NCBI GenBank assembly: GCA_964016885.1
Contig: OZ024744.1
Span: 116,625,302-116,689,301 of the forward strand
From: Eledone cirrhosa
Taxonomy: Eukaryota; Mollusca; Cephalopoda; Octopoda; Eledonidae
Reading direction: 5' to 3'
DNA: 64,000 nt
Shown here: one piece after another, positions 16,236-31,319 of the stretch
How positions within the stretch are numbered: the stretch's first letter is position 1
Layout: every line of letters starts with the position of its first letter
The notes under the pieces: model-generated
Database searches by the model: none
Seen by the model: only the letters and a program-made list of their open reading frames with translations
Told to the model about the DNA's origin: nothing
Translations under genes and position numbers: made by a program

Positions 16236-17868
16236 ATAATGACAATGGGAGATAATGACCAATGTGAGATAATGACAATGTGAGATAATGACCAACGTGA
16301 GATAATGACAATGGGAGATAATGACAATGTGAGATAATGAGCAATGTGAGATAATGACCAATGTGAGATAATGACAATGTGAGATAATGACAATGTGAGA
16401 TAATGACCAATGTGAGATAATGACAATGTGAGATAATGACAATGTGAGATAATGACAATGTGAGATAATGACCAAGTGAGATAATGACAATGTGAGATAA
16501 TGACAATGTGAGATAATGCCCAATTTGAGATAATGACAATGTGAGATAATGACCAATGTGAGATAATGACCAATGGGAGATAATGACAATGTGAGATAAT
16601 GACCAATGTGAGATAATGACAATGTGAGATAATGACCAATGTGAGATAATGACCAATGGGAGATAATGACAATGTGAGATAATGACCAATGTGAGATAAT
16701 GACAATGTGAGATAATGACAATGTGAGATAATGACCAATGTGAGATAATGACCAATGTGAGATAATGACCAATGTGAGATAATGACAATGTGAGATAATG
16801 ACCAATGTGAGATAATGACAATGTGAGATAATGACCAATGTGAGATAATGACAATGTGAGATAATGACCAATGTGAGATATTGACCAATGTGAGATAATG
16901 ACCAATGTGAGATAATGACACATGTGAGATAATGACCAATGTGAGATAATGACCAATGTAAGATAATGACAATGTGAGATAATGACAATGCGAGATAATG
17001 ACAATGTGGCATAATGACAATGTGAGATAATGACCAATTTGAGATAATGACCAATTTGAGATAATGACCAATGTGAGATAATGACAATGTGAGATAATGA
17101 CAATGTGAGATAATGACAATGTGAGATAATGACCAATGTGAGATAATGACAATGTGAGATAATGACAATGTGAGATAACGACCAATGTGAGATAATGACA
17201 ATGTGAGATAATGACAATGTGAGATAATGACAAGGTGAGATAATGACCAATGTGAGATAATGACAATGTGAGATAATGACAATGTGAGATAATGACCAAC
17301 GTGAGATAATGACAATGGGAGATAATGACAATGTGAGATAATGACCAATGTGAGATAATGACAATGTGAGATAATGACCAATGTGAGGTAATGACAATGT
17401 GAGATAATGACCAATGTGAGATAATGACAACGTGAGATAATGACAATGTGAGATACTGACCAATGTGAGATAATGACCAATGTGAGATAATGACAATGTG
17501 AGATAATGACAATGTGAGATAATGACCAATGTGAGATAATGACAATGTGAGATAATGACCAATGTGAGGTAATGACAATGTGAGATAATGAGCAATGTGA
17601 GATAATGACAATGTGAGATAATGACAATGTGAGATAATGACAATGTGAGATAATGACAATGTGAGATAATGACAATGTGAGATAATGACCAATGTGAGAT
17701 AATGACAATGTGAGATAACGACCAATGTGAGATAATGACCAATGTGAGATAATGACAATGTGAGATAATGACAATGTGAGATAATGACCAATGTGAGATA
17801 ATGACAATGTGAGATAATGACAATGTGAGATAATGACCAATGTGAGATAATGACCAATGTGAGATAAT

Positions 17869-18208
17869 GAGAACGTGTGATAATGACTCACGTGAGATAA
17901 TGACAATGGGAGATAATGACAATGTGAGATAATGACAATGTGCGATAATGACCAATGTGAGATAATGACAATGTGAGATAATGAGAACGTGTGATAATGA
18001 CTCACGTGAGATAATGACAATGGGAGATAATGACCAATGTGAGATAATGACCAATGTGAGATAATGACAATGTGAGATAATGACAATGTGAGATAATGAC
18101 CAATGTGAGATAATGACAATGTGAGATAGTGACAATGTGAGATAATGACCAATGTGAGATAATGACCAATGTGAGATAATGAGAACGTGTGATAATGACT
18201 CACGTGAG
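17869..18208 (+). repeat. CACGTG marker trio 2
   Basis: Starts at 17869, 17983 and 18181, with the same 114/198-bp spacing as trio 1 at an offset of 1973 bp. It differs from trio 1 by a gtgcgataatg unit near 17940. Confidence 0.9.
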
Positions 18209-21177
18209 ATAATGACAATGGGAGATAATGACCAATGTGAGATAATGACAATGTGAGATAATGACCAACGTGAGATAATGACAATGGGAGATAATGACAA
18301 TGTGAGATAATGAGCAATGTGATATAATGACCAATGTGAGATAATGACAATGTGAGATAATGACAATGTGAGATAATGACCAATGTGAGATAATGACAAT
18401 GTGAGATAATGACAATGTGAGATAATGACAATGTGAGATAATGACCAAGTGAGATAATGACAATGTGTGATAATGACAATGTGAGATAATGCCCAATTTG
18501 AGATAATGACCAATGGGAGATAATGACAATGTGAGATAATGACCAATGTGAGATAATGACAATGTGAGATAATGACCAATGTGAGATAATGACCAATGGG
18601 AGATAATGACAATGCGAGATAATGACCAATGTGAGATAATGACAATGTGAGATAATGACCAATGTGAGATATTGACCAATGTGAGATAATGACCAATGTG
18701 AGATAATGACAATGTGAGATAATGACAATGTGAGATAATGACAATGTAAGAGAATGACAATGTGAGATAATGAACAATGTGAGATAATGACAATGTGAGA
18801 TAATGACCAATGTGAGATAATGACAATGTGAGATAATGACCAATGTGAGATAATGACAATGTGAGATAATGACCAATGTGAGATATTGACCTATGTGAGA
18901 TAATGACCAATGTGAGATAATGACTCCTGTGAGATAATGACCAATGTGAGATAATGACCAATGTGAGATAACGACAATGTGAGATAATGACAATGTGAGA
19001 TAATGACAATGTGACATAATGACAATGTGAGATAATGACCAATTTGAGATAATGACCAATTTGAGATAATGACCAATGTGAGATAATGACAATGTGAGAT
19101 AATGACCAATGTGAGATAATGACAATGTGAGATAATGACAATGTGAGATAATGACAATGTGAGATAATGACAATGTGAGATAATGACCAATGTGAGATAA
19201 TGACAATGTGAGATAATGACAATGTGAGATAATGACCAATGTGAGATAATGACAATGTGAGATAATGACAATGTGAGATAATGACAATGTGAGATAATGA
19301 CCAATGTGAGATAATGACAATGTGAGATAATGACCAATGTGAGATAATGACCAATGTGAGATAATGACAATGTGAGATAATGACAATGTGAGATAATGAA
19401 CAATGTGAGATAATGACCAATGTGAGATAATGACAATGTGAGATAATGACAATGTGAGATAATGACAATTTGAGATAATGACAATGTGAGATAATGACCA
19501 ATGTGAGATAATGACAATGTGAGATAATGACAATGTGAGATAATGACAAAGTGAGATAATGAAAATGTGAGATAATGACAATGTGAGATAATGACAATGT
19601 GAGATAATGACCAATGTGAGATAATGACAATGTGAGATAATGACAATGTGAGATAATGACAATGTGAGATAATGACCAAGTGAGATAATGACAATGTGAG
19701 ATAATGACAATGTGAGATAATGACCAATGTGAGATAATGACCAATGTAAGATAATGACAATGTGAGATAATGACAATGCGAGATAATGACAATGTGACAT
19801 AATGACAATGTGAGATAATGACCAATTTGAGATAATGACCAATTTGAGATAATGACCAATGTGAGATAATGACAATGTGAGATAATGACAATGTGAGATA
19901 ATGACAATGTGAGATAATGACCAATGTGAGATAATGACAATGTGAGATAATGACAATGTGAGATAACGACCAATGTGAGATAATGACAATGTGAGATAAT
20001 GACAATGTGAGATAATGACAATGTGAGATAATGACCAATGTGAGATAATGACAATGTGAGATAATGACAATGTGAGATAATGACAATGTGAGATAATGAC
20101 CAATGTGAGATAATGACAATGTGAGATAATGACAATGTGAGATAATGACCAATGTGAGATAATGACAATGTGAGATAATGACAACGTGAGATAATGACAA
20201 TGTGAGATAATGACCAATGTGAGATAATGACAATGTGAGATAATGACCAATGTGAGATAATGACCAATGTGAGATAATGACAATGTGAGATAATGACCAA
20301 TGTGAGATAATGACAACGTGAGATAATGACAATGTGAGATAATGACAATGTGAGATAATGACAATGTGAGATAATGACCAATGTGAGATAATGACAAAGT
20401 GAGATAATGACAATGTGAGATAATGACAATGTGAGATAACGACAATGTGAGATAATGAAAATGTGAGATAATGACAATGTGAGATAATGACAATGTGAGA
20501 TAATGACCAATGTGAGATAATGACAAAGTGAGATAATGACAAGGTGAGATAATGACCAATGTGAGATAATGACAATGTGAGATAATGACAATGTGAGATA
20601 ATGACCAACGTGAGATAATGACAATGGGAGATAATGACAATGTGAGATAATGACCAATGTGAGATAATGACAATGTGAGATAGTGACCAATGTGAGGTAA
20701 TGACAATGTGAGATAATGACCAATGTGAGATAATGACAACGTGAGATAATGACAATGTGAGATACTGACCAATGTGAGATAATGACCAATGTGAGATAAT
20801 GACAATGTGAGATAATGACAATGTGAGATAATGACCAATGTGAGATAATGACAATGTGAGATAATGACCAATGTGAGGTAATGACAATGTGAGATAATGA
20901 GCAATGTGAGATAATGACAATGTGAGATAATGACAATGTGAGATAATGACAATGTGAGATAATGACAATGTGAGATAATGACAATGTGAGATAATGACCA
21001 ATGTGAGATAATGACAATGTGAGATAACGACCAATGTGAGATAATGACCAATGTGAGATAATGACAATGTGAGATAATGACAATGTGAGATAATGACCAA
21101 TGTGAGATAATGACAATGTGAGATAATGACAATGTGAGATAATGACCAATGTGAGATAATGACCAATGTGAGATAAT

Positions 21178-21517
21178 GAGAACGTGTGATAATGACTCAC
21201 GTGAGATAATGACAATGGGAGATAATGACAATGTGAGATAATGACAATGTGAGATAATGACCAATGTGAGATAATGACAATGTGAGATAATGAGAACGTG
21301 TGATAATGACTCACGTGAGATAATGACAATGGGAGATAATGACCAATGTGAGATAATGACCAATGTGAGATAATGACAATGTGAGATAATGACAATGTGA
21401 GATAATGACCAATGTGAGATAATGACAATGTGAGATAGTGACAATGTGAGATAATGACCAATGTGAGATAATGACCAATGTGAGATAATGAGAACGTGTG
21501 ATAATGACTCACGTGAG
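21178..21517 (+). repeat. CACGTG marker trio 3
   Basis: Starts at 21178, 21292 and 21490, spaced 114/198 bp. It begins the second HOR pair. Confidence 0.9.
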
Positions 21518-23200
21518 ATAATGACAATGGGAGATAATGACCAATGTGAGATAATGACAATGTGAGATAATGACCAACGTGAGATAATGACAATGGGAGA
21601 TAATGACAATGTGAGATAATGAGCAATGTGAGATAATGACCAATGTGAGATAATGACAATGTGAGATAATGACAATGTGAGATAATGACCAATGTGAGAT
21701 AATGACAATGTGAGATAATGACAATGTGAGATAATGACAATGTGAGATAATGACCAAGTGAGATAATGACAATGTGAGATAATGACAATGTGAGATAATG
21801 CCCAATTTGAGATAATGACAATGTGAGATAATGACCAATGTGAGATAATGACCAATGGGAGATAATGACAATGTGAGATAATGACCAATGTGAGATAATG
21901 ACAATGTGAGATAATGACAATGTGAGATAATGACCAATGTGAGATAATGACCAATGTGAGATAATGACCAATGTGAGATAATGACAATGTGAGATAATGA
22001 CCAATGTGAGATAATGACCAATGGGAGATAATGACAATGTGAGATAATGACCAATGTGAGATAATGACAATGTGAGATAATGACAATGTGAGATAATGAC
22101 CAATGTGAGATAATGACCAATGTGAGATAATGACCAATGTGAGATAATGACAATGTGAGATAATGACCAATGTGAGATAATGACAATGTGAGATAATGAC
22201 CAATGTGAGATAATGACAATGTGAGATAATGACCAATGTGAGATATTGACCAATGTGAGATAATGACCAATGTGAGATAATGACTCATGTGAGATAATGA
22301 CCAATGTGAGATAATGACCAATGTAAGATAATGACAATGTGAGATAATGACAATGCGAGATAATGACAATGTGGCATAATGACAATGTGAGATAATGACC
22401 AATTTGAGATAATGACCAATTTGAGATAATGACCAATGTGAGATAATGACAATGTGAGATAATGACAATGTGAGATAATGACAATGTGAGATAATGACCA
22501 ATGTGAGATAATGACAATGTGAGATAATGACAATGTGAGATAACGACCAATGTGAGATAATGACAATGTGAGATAATGACAATGTGAGATAATGACAAGG
22601 TGAGATAATGACCAATGTGAGATAATGACAATGTGAGATAATGACAATGTGAGATAATGACCAACGTGAGATAATGACAATGGGAGATAATGACAATGTG
22701 AGATAATGACCAATGTGAGATAATGACAATGTGAGATAATGACCAATGTGAGGTAATGACAATGTGAGATAATGACCAATGTGAGATAATGACAACGTGA
22801 GATAATGACAATGTGAGATACTGACCAATGTGAGATAATGACCAATGTGAGATAATGACAATGTGAGATAATGACAATGTGAGATAATGACCAATGTGAG
22901 ATAATGACAATGTGAGATAATGACCAATGTGAGGTAATGACAATGTGAGATAATGAGCAATGTGAGATAATGACAATGTGAGATAATGACAATGTGAGAT
23001 AATGACAATGTGAGATAATGACAATGTGAGATAATGACAATGTGAGATAATGAGCAATGTGAGATAATGACAATGTGAGATAACGACCAATGTGAGATAA
23101 TGACCAATGTGAGATAATGACAATGTGAGATAATGACAATGTGAGATAATGACAATGTGAGATAATGACCAATGTGAGATAATGACCAATGTGAGATAAT

Positions 23201-23540
23201 GAGAACGTGTGATAATGACTCACGTGAGATAATGACAATGGGAGATAATGACAATGTGAGATAATGACAATGTGCGATAATGACCAATGTGAGATAATGA
23301 CAATGTGAGATAATGAGAACGTGTGATAATGACTCACGTGAGATAATGACAATGGGAGATAATGACCAATGTGAGATAATGACCAATGTGAGATAATGAC
23401 AATGTGAGATAATGACAATGTGAGATAATGACCAATGTGAGATAATGACAATGTGAGATAGTGACAATGTGAGATAATGACCAATGTGAGATAATGACCA
23501 ATGTGAGATAATGAGAACGTGTGATAATGACTCACGTGAG
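23201..23540 (+). repeat. CACGTG marker trio 4
   Basis: Starts at 23201, 23315 and 23513, spaced 114/198 bp. It carries the gtgcgataatg unit near 23273, shared with trio 2, so trios 2 and 4 are the same HOR position. Confidence 0.9.
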
Positions 23541-24074
23541 ATAATGACAATGGGAGATAATGACCAATGTGAGATAATGACAATGTGAGATAATGACCAA
23601 CGTGAGATAATGACAATGGGAGATAATGACAATGTGAGATAATGAGCAATGTGATATAATGACCAATGTGAGATAATGACAATGTGAGATAATGACAATG
23701 TGAGATAATGACCAATGTGAGATAATGACAATGTGAGATAATGACAATGTGAGATAATGACAATGTGAGATAATGACCAAGTGAGATAATGACAATGTGT
23801 GATAATGACAATGTGAGATAATGCCCAATTTGAGATAATGACCAATGGGAGATAATGACAATGTGAGATAATGACCAATGTGAGATAATGACAATGTGAG
23901 ATAATGACCAATGTGAGATAATGACCAATGGGAGATAATGACAATGTGAGATAATGACCAATGTGAGATAATGACAATGTGAGATAATGACCAATGTGAG
24001 ATATTGACCAATGTGAGATAATGACCAATGTGAGATAATGACAATGTGAGATAATGACAATGTGAGATAATGAC

Positions 24075-24290
24075 AATGTAAGAGAATGACAATGTGAGAT
24101 AATGAACAATGTGAGATAATGACAATGTGAGATAATGACCAATGTGAGATAATGACAATGTGAGATAATGACCAATGTGAGATAATGACAATGTGAGATA
24201 ATGACCAATGTGAGATATTGACCTATGTGAGATAATGACCAATGTGAGATAATGACTCCTGTGAGATAATGACCAATGTGAGATAATGAC
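24075..24290 (+). repeat. 216-bp local tandem duplication, copy 1
   Basis: The run from aatgtaagag (24075) through ttgacctatg and gactcctgtg is repeated exactly 216 bp later; actcct sits at 24255 and 24471. The length fits 13 monomers (five 16-mers plus eight 17-mers). The homologous place near 18.75 kb has a single copy, so this duplication is private to one HOR unit and therefore young. Confidence 0.88.
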
Positions 24291-24506
24291 AATGTAAGAG
24301 AATGACAATGTGAGATAATGAACAATGTGAGATAATGACAATGTGAGATAATGACCAATGTGAGATAATGACAATGTGAGATAATGACCAATGTGAGATA
24401 ATGACAATGTGAGATAATGACCAATGTGAGATATTGACCTATGTGAGATAATGACCAATGTGAGATAATGACTCCTGTGAGATAATGACCAATGTGAGAT
24501 AATGAC
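24291..24506 (+). repeat. 216-bp local tandem duplication, copy 2
   Basis: This is the direct tandem partner of 24075-24290, and I saw no difference over the landmarks checked. It helps make this HOR sub-block (23201 to 27010, 3809 bp) longer than its homologue (17869 to 21178, 3309 bp). Confidence 0.88.
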
Positions 24507-27009
24507 CAATGTGAGATAACGACAATGTGAGATAATGACAATGTGAGATAATGACAATGTGACATAATGACAATGTGAGATAATGACCAATTTGAGATAA
24601 TGACCAATTTGAGATAATGACCAATGTGAGATAATGACAATGTGAGATAATGACCAATGTGAGATAATGACAATGTGAGATAATGACAATGTGAGATAAT
24701 GACAATGTGAGATAATGACAATGTGAGATAATGACCAATGTGAGATAATGACAATGTGAGATAATGACAATGTGAGATAATGACCAATGTGAGATAATGA
24801 CAATGTGAGATAATGACAATGTGAGATAATGACAATGTGAGATAATGACCAATGTGAGATAATGACAATGTGAGATAATGACCAATGTGAGATAATGACC
24901 AATGTGAGATAATGACAATGTGAGATAATGACAATGTGAGATAATGAACAATGTGAGATAATGACCAATGTGAGATAATGACAATGTGAGATAATGACAA
25001 TGTGAGATAATGACAATTTGAGATAATGACAATGTGAGATAATGACCAATGTGAGATAATGACAATGTGAGATAATGACAATGTGAGATAATGACAAAGT
25101 GAGATAATGAAAATGTGAGATAATGACAATGTGAGATAATGACAATGTGAGATAATGACCAATGTGAGATAATGACAATGTGAGATAATGACAATGTGAG
25201 ATAATGACAATGTGAGATAATGACCAAGTGAGATAATGACAATGTGAGATAATGACAATGTGAGATAATGCCCAATTTGAGATAATGACCAATGGGAGAT
25301 AATGACAATGTGAGATAATGACCAATGTGAGATAATGACAATGTGAGATAATGACCAATGTGAGATAATGACCAATGGGAGATAATGACAATGTGAGATA
25401 ATGACCAATGTGAGATAATGACAATGTGAGATAATGACAATGTGAGATAATGACCAATGTGAGATAATGACCAATGTGAGATAATGACCAATGTGAGATA
25501 ATGACAATGTGAGATAATGACCAATGTGAGATAATGACAATGTGAGATAATGACCAATGTGAGATAATGACAATGTGAGATAATGACCAATGTGAGATAT
25601 TGACCAATGTGAGATAATGACCAATGTGAGATAATGACTCATGTGAGATAATGACCAATGTGAGATAATGACCAATGTAAGATAATGACAATGTGAGATA
25701 ATGACAATGCGAGATAATGACAATGTGACATAATGACAATGTGAGATAATGACCAATTTGAGATAATGACCAATTTGAGATAATGACCAATGTGAGATAA
25801 TGACAATGTGAGATAATGACAATGTGAGATAATGACAATGTGAGATAATGACCAATGTGAGATAATGACAATGTGAGATAATGACAATGTGAGATAACGA
25901 CCAATGTGAGATAATGACAATGTGAGATAATGACAATGTGAGATAATGACAATGTGAGATAATGACCAATGTGAGATAATGACAATGTGAGATAATGACA
26001 ATGTGAGATAATGACAATGTGAGATAATGACCAATGTGAGATAATGACAATGTGAGATAATGACAATGTGAGATAATGACCAATGTGAGATAATGACAAT
26101 GTGAGATAATGACAACGTGAGATAATGACAATGTGAGATAATGACCAATGTGAGATAATGACAATGTGAGATAATGACCAATGTGAGATAATGACCAATG
26201 TGAGATTATGACAATGTGAGATAATGACCAATGTGAGATAATGACAACGTGAGATAATGACAATGTGAGATAATGACAATGTGAGATAATGACAATGTGA
26301 GATAATGACCAATGTGAGATAATGACAAAGTGAGATAATGACAATGTGAGATAATGACAATGTGAGATAATGACAATGTGAGATAATGAAAATGTGAGAT
26401 AATGACAATGTGAGATAATGACAATGTGAGATAATGACCAATGTGAGATAATGACAAAGTGAGATAATGACAAGGTGAGATAATGACCAATGTGAGATAA
26501 TGACAATGTGAGATAATGACAATGTGAGATAATGACAATGTGAGACAATGACCAATGTGAGATAATGACCAATGTGAGATAATGACAATGTGAGACAATG
26601 ACCAATGTGAGGTAATGACAATGTGAGATAATGACCAATGTGAGATAATGACAACGTGAGATAATGACAACGTGAGATAATGACAATGTGAGATAATGAC
26701 CAATGTGAGGTAATGACAATGTGAGATAATGAGCAATGTGAGATAATGACAATGTGAGATAATGACAATGTGAGATAATGACAATGTGAGATAATGACAA
26801 TGTGAGATAATGACAATGTGAGATAATGACCAATGTGAGATAATGACAATGTGAGATAACGACCAATGTGAGATAATGACCAATGTGAGATAATGACAAT
26901 GTGAGATAATGACAATGTGAGATAATGACCAATGTGAGATAATGACAATGTGAGATAATGACAATGTGAGATAATGACCAATGTGAGATAATGACCAATG
27001 TGAGATAAT

Positions 27010-27349
27010 GAGAACGTGTGATAATGACTCACGTGAGATAATGACAATGGGAGATAATGACAATGTGAGATAATGACAATGTGAGATAATGACCAATGTG
27101 AGATAATGACAATGTGAGATAATGAGAACGTGTGATAATGACTCACGTGAGATAATGACAATGGGAGATAATGACCAATGTGAGATAATGACCAATGTGA
27201 GATAATGACAATGTGAGATAATGACAATGTGAGATAATGACCAATGTGAGATAATGACAATGTGAGATAGTGACAATGTGAGATAATGACCAATGTGAGA
27301 TAATGACCAATGTGAGATAATGAGAACGTGTGATAATGACTCACGTGAG
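27010..27349 (+). repeat. CACGTG marker trio 5
   Basis: Starts at 27010, 27124 and 27322, spaced 114/198 bp. It begins the third HOR pair. Confidence 0.9.
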
Positions 27350-29066
27350 ATAATGACAATGGGAGATAATGAACAATGTGTGATAATGACAATGTGAGAT
27401 AATGACCAACGTGAGATAATGACAATGGGAGATAATGACAATGTGAGATAATGAGCAATGTGAGATAATGACCAATGTGAGATAATGACAATGTGAGATA
27501 ATGACAATGTGAGATAATGACCAATGTGAGATAATGACAATGTGAGATAATGACAATGTGAGATAATGACAATGTGAGATAATGACCAAGTGAGATAATG
27601 ACAATGTGAGATAATGACAATGTGAGATAATGCCCAATTTGAGATAATGACAATGTGAGATAATGACCAATGTGAGATAATGACCAATGGGAGATAATGA
27701 CAATGTGAGATAATGACCAATGTGAGATAATGACAATGTGAGATAATGACCAATGTGAGATAATGACCAATGGGAGATAATGACAATGTGAGATAATGAC
27801 CAATGTGAGATAATGACCAATGTGAGATAATGACTCATGTGAGATAATGACCAATGTGAGATAATGACCAAGGTAAGATAATGACAATGTGAGATAATGA
27901 CAATGTGAGATAATGACAATGTGAGATAATGACCAATGTGAGATAATGACCAATGTGAGATAATGACCAATGGGAGATAATGACAATGTGAGATAATGAC
28001 CAATGTGAGATAATGACAATGTGAGATAATGACCAATGTTAGATAATGACAATGTGAGATAATGACCAATGTGAGATATTGACCAATGTGAGATAATGAC
28101 CAATGTGAGATAATGACTCATGTGAGATAATGACCAATGTGAGATAATGACCAATGTAAGATAATGACAATGTGAGATAATGACAATGCGAGATAATGAC
28201 AATGTGACATAATGACAATGTGAGATAATGACCAATTTGAGATAATGACCAATTTGAGATAATGACCAATGTGAGATAATGACAATGTGAGATAATGACA
28301 ATGTGAGATAATGACAATGTGAGATAATGACCAATGTGAGATAATGACAATGTGAGATAATGACAATGTGAGATAACGACCAATGTTAGATAATGACAAT
28401 GTGAGATAATGACAATGTGAGATAATGACAAGGTGAGATAATGACCAATGTGAGATAATAACAATGTGAGATAATGACAATGTGAGATAATGACCAACGT
28501 GAGATAATGACAATGGGAGATAATGACAATGTGAGATAATGACCAATGTGAGATAATGACAATGTGAGATAATGACCAATGTGAGGTAATGACAATGTGA
28601 GATAATGACCAATGTGAGATAATGACAACGTGAGATAATGACAATGTGAGATACTGACCAATGTGAGATAATGACCAATGTGAGATAATGACAATGTGAG
28701 ATAATGACAATGTGAGATAATGACCAATGTGAGATAATGACAATGTGAGATAATGACCAATGTGAGGTAATGACAATGTGAGATAATGAGCAATGTGAGA
28801 TAATGACAATGTGAGATAATGACAATGTGAGATAATGACAATGTGAGATAATGACAATGTGAGATAATGACAATGTGAGATAATGACCAATGTGAGATAA
28901 TGACAATGTGAGATAACGACCAATGTGAGATAATGACCAATGTGAGATAATGACAATGTGAGATAATGACAATGTGAGATAATGACCAATGTGAGATAAT
29001 GACAATGTGAGATAATGACAATGTGAGATAATGACCAATGTGAGATAATGACCAATGTGAGATAAT

Positions 29067-29406
29067 GAGAACGTGTGATAATGACTCACGTGAGATAATG
29101 ACAATGGGAGATAATGACAATGTGAGATAATGACAATGTGAGATAATGACCAATGTGAGATAATGACAATGTGAGATAATGAGAACGTGTGATAATGACT
29201 CACGTGAGATAATGACAATGGGAGATAATGACCAATGTGAGATAATGACCAATGTGAGATAATGACAATGTGAGATAATGACAATGTGAGATAATGACCA
29301 ATGTGAGATAATGACAATGTGAGATAGTGACAATGTGAGATAATGACCAATGTGAGATAATGACCAATGTGAGATAATGAGAACGTGTGATAATGACTCA
29401 CGTGAG
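29067..29406 (+). repeat. CACGTG marker trio 6
   Basis: Starts at 29067, 29181 and 29379, spaced 114/198 bp. After this point the trio is replaced by doublets spaced 98 bp, which marks the change of HOR family near 31.3 kb. Confidence 0.9.
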
Positions 29407-31319
29407 ATAATGACAATGGGAGATAATGACCAATGTGAGATAATGACAATGTGAGATAATGACCAACGTGAGATAATGACAATGGGAGATAATGACAATG
29501 TGAGATAATGAGCAATGTGAGATAATGACCAATGTGAGATAATGACAATGTGAGATAATGACAATGTGAGATAATGACCAATGTGAGATAATGACAATGT
29601 GAGATAATGACAATGTGAGATAATGACAATGTGAGATAATGACCAAGTGAGATAATGACAATGTGAGATAATGACAATGTGAGATAATGCCCAATTTGAG
29701 ATAATGACCAATGGGAGATAATGACAATGTGAGATAATGACCAATGTGAGATAATGACAATGTGAGATAATGACCAATGTGAGATAATGACCAATGGGAG
29801 ATAATGACAATGTGAGATAATGACCAATGTGAGATAATGACAATGTGAGATAATGACAATGTGAGATAATGACCAATGTGAGATAATGACCAATGTGAGA
29901 TAATGACCAATGTGAGATAATGACAATGTGAGATAATGACCAATGTGAGATAATGACAATGTGAGATAATGACCAATGTGAGATAATGACAATGTGAGAT
30001 AATGACCAATGTGAGATATTGACCAATGTGAGATAATGACCAATGTGAGATAATGACTCATGTGAGATAATGACCAATGTGAGATAATGACCAATGTAAG
30101 ATAATGACAATGTGAGATAATGACAATGTGAGATAATGACAATGTGAGATAATGACCAATGTGAGATAATGACAATGTGAGATAATGACAATGTGAGATA
30201 ACGACCAATGTGAGATAATGACAATGTGAGATAATGACAATGTGAGATAATGACAATGTGAGATAATGACCAATGTGAGATAATGACAATGTGAGATAAT
30301 GACAATGTGAGATAATGACAATGTGAGATAATGACCAATGTGAGATAATGACAATGTGAGATAATGACAATGTGAGATAATGACCAATGTGAGATAATGA
30401 TAATGTGAGATAATGACAACGTGAGATAATGACAATGTGAGATAATGACCAATGTGAGATAATGACAATGTGAGATAATGACCAATGTGAGATAATGACC
30501 AATGTGAGATAATGACAATGTGAGATAATGACCAATGTGAGATAATGACAACGTGATATAATGACAATGTGAGATAATGACAATGTGAGATAATGACAAT
30601 GTGAGATAATGACCAATGTGAGATAATGACAAAGTGAGATAATGACAATGTGAGATAATGACAATGTGAGATAATGACAATGTGAGATAACAAAAATGTG
30701 AGATAATGACAATGTGAGATAATGACAATGTGAGATAATGACCAATGTGAGATAATGACAAAGTGAGATAATGACAAGGTGAGATAATGACCAATGTGAG
30801 ATAATGACAATGTGAGATAATGACCAATGTGAGATAATGACAAAGTGAGATAATGACAATGTGAGATAATGACAACGTGAGATAATGACAATGGAAGATA
30901 ATGACAGTGTGAGATAATGACCAATGTGAGATAATGACAATGTGAGATAATGACCAATGTGAGGTAATGACAATGTGAGATAATGACCAATGTGAGATAA
31001 TGACAACGTGAGATAATGACAATGTGAGATACTGACCAATGTGAGATAATGACCAATGTGAGATAATGACAATGTGAGATAATGACAATGTGAGATAATG
31101 ACCAATGTGAGATAATGACAATGTGAGATAATGACCAATGTGAGGTAATGACAATGTGAGATAATGAGCAATGTGAGATAATGACAATGTGAGATAATGA
31201 CAATGTGAGATAATGACAATGTGAGATAACGACAATGTGAGATAATGACAATGTGAGATAATGACCAATGTGAGATAATGACAATGTGAGATAATGACAA
31301 TGTGAGATAATGACCAATG

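Larger units (their letters stand above)
13232..31319 (+). repeat. Two-part 5.3-5.9-kb higher-order repeat block
   Basis: Six marker trios start at 15896, 17869, 21178, 23201, 27010 and 29067. Their spacings alternate short and long: 1973, 3309, 2023, 3809 and 2057 bp. The repeating unit is therefore a pair of sub-blocks totalling about 5.3 kb (15896 to 21178) and then about 5.8 kb (21178 to 26998/27010). Growth of the unit reflects added monomer groups, including a 216-bp duplication at 24075-24506. A shortened unit, gaccaagtgag, recurs once or twice per sub-block (for example near 14011, 16471, 21753, 25225, 29641) and is a second landmark. No gene lies within. Confidence 0.85.

Noticed and set aside
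14425..22236. A 2,603-codon minus-strand open frame, and about a hundred others like it in all three minus frames
   Set aside because: The open frames follow directly from a stop-free repeat. They overlap in several frames at once, encode only permutations of the same few residues, and have no domain, splice signal or codon pattern. They are not reported as genes.
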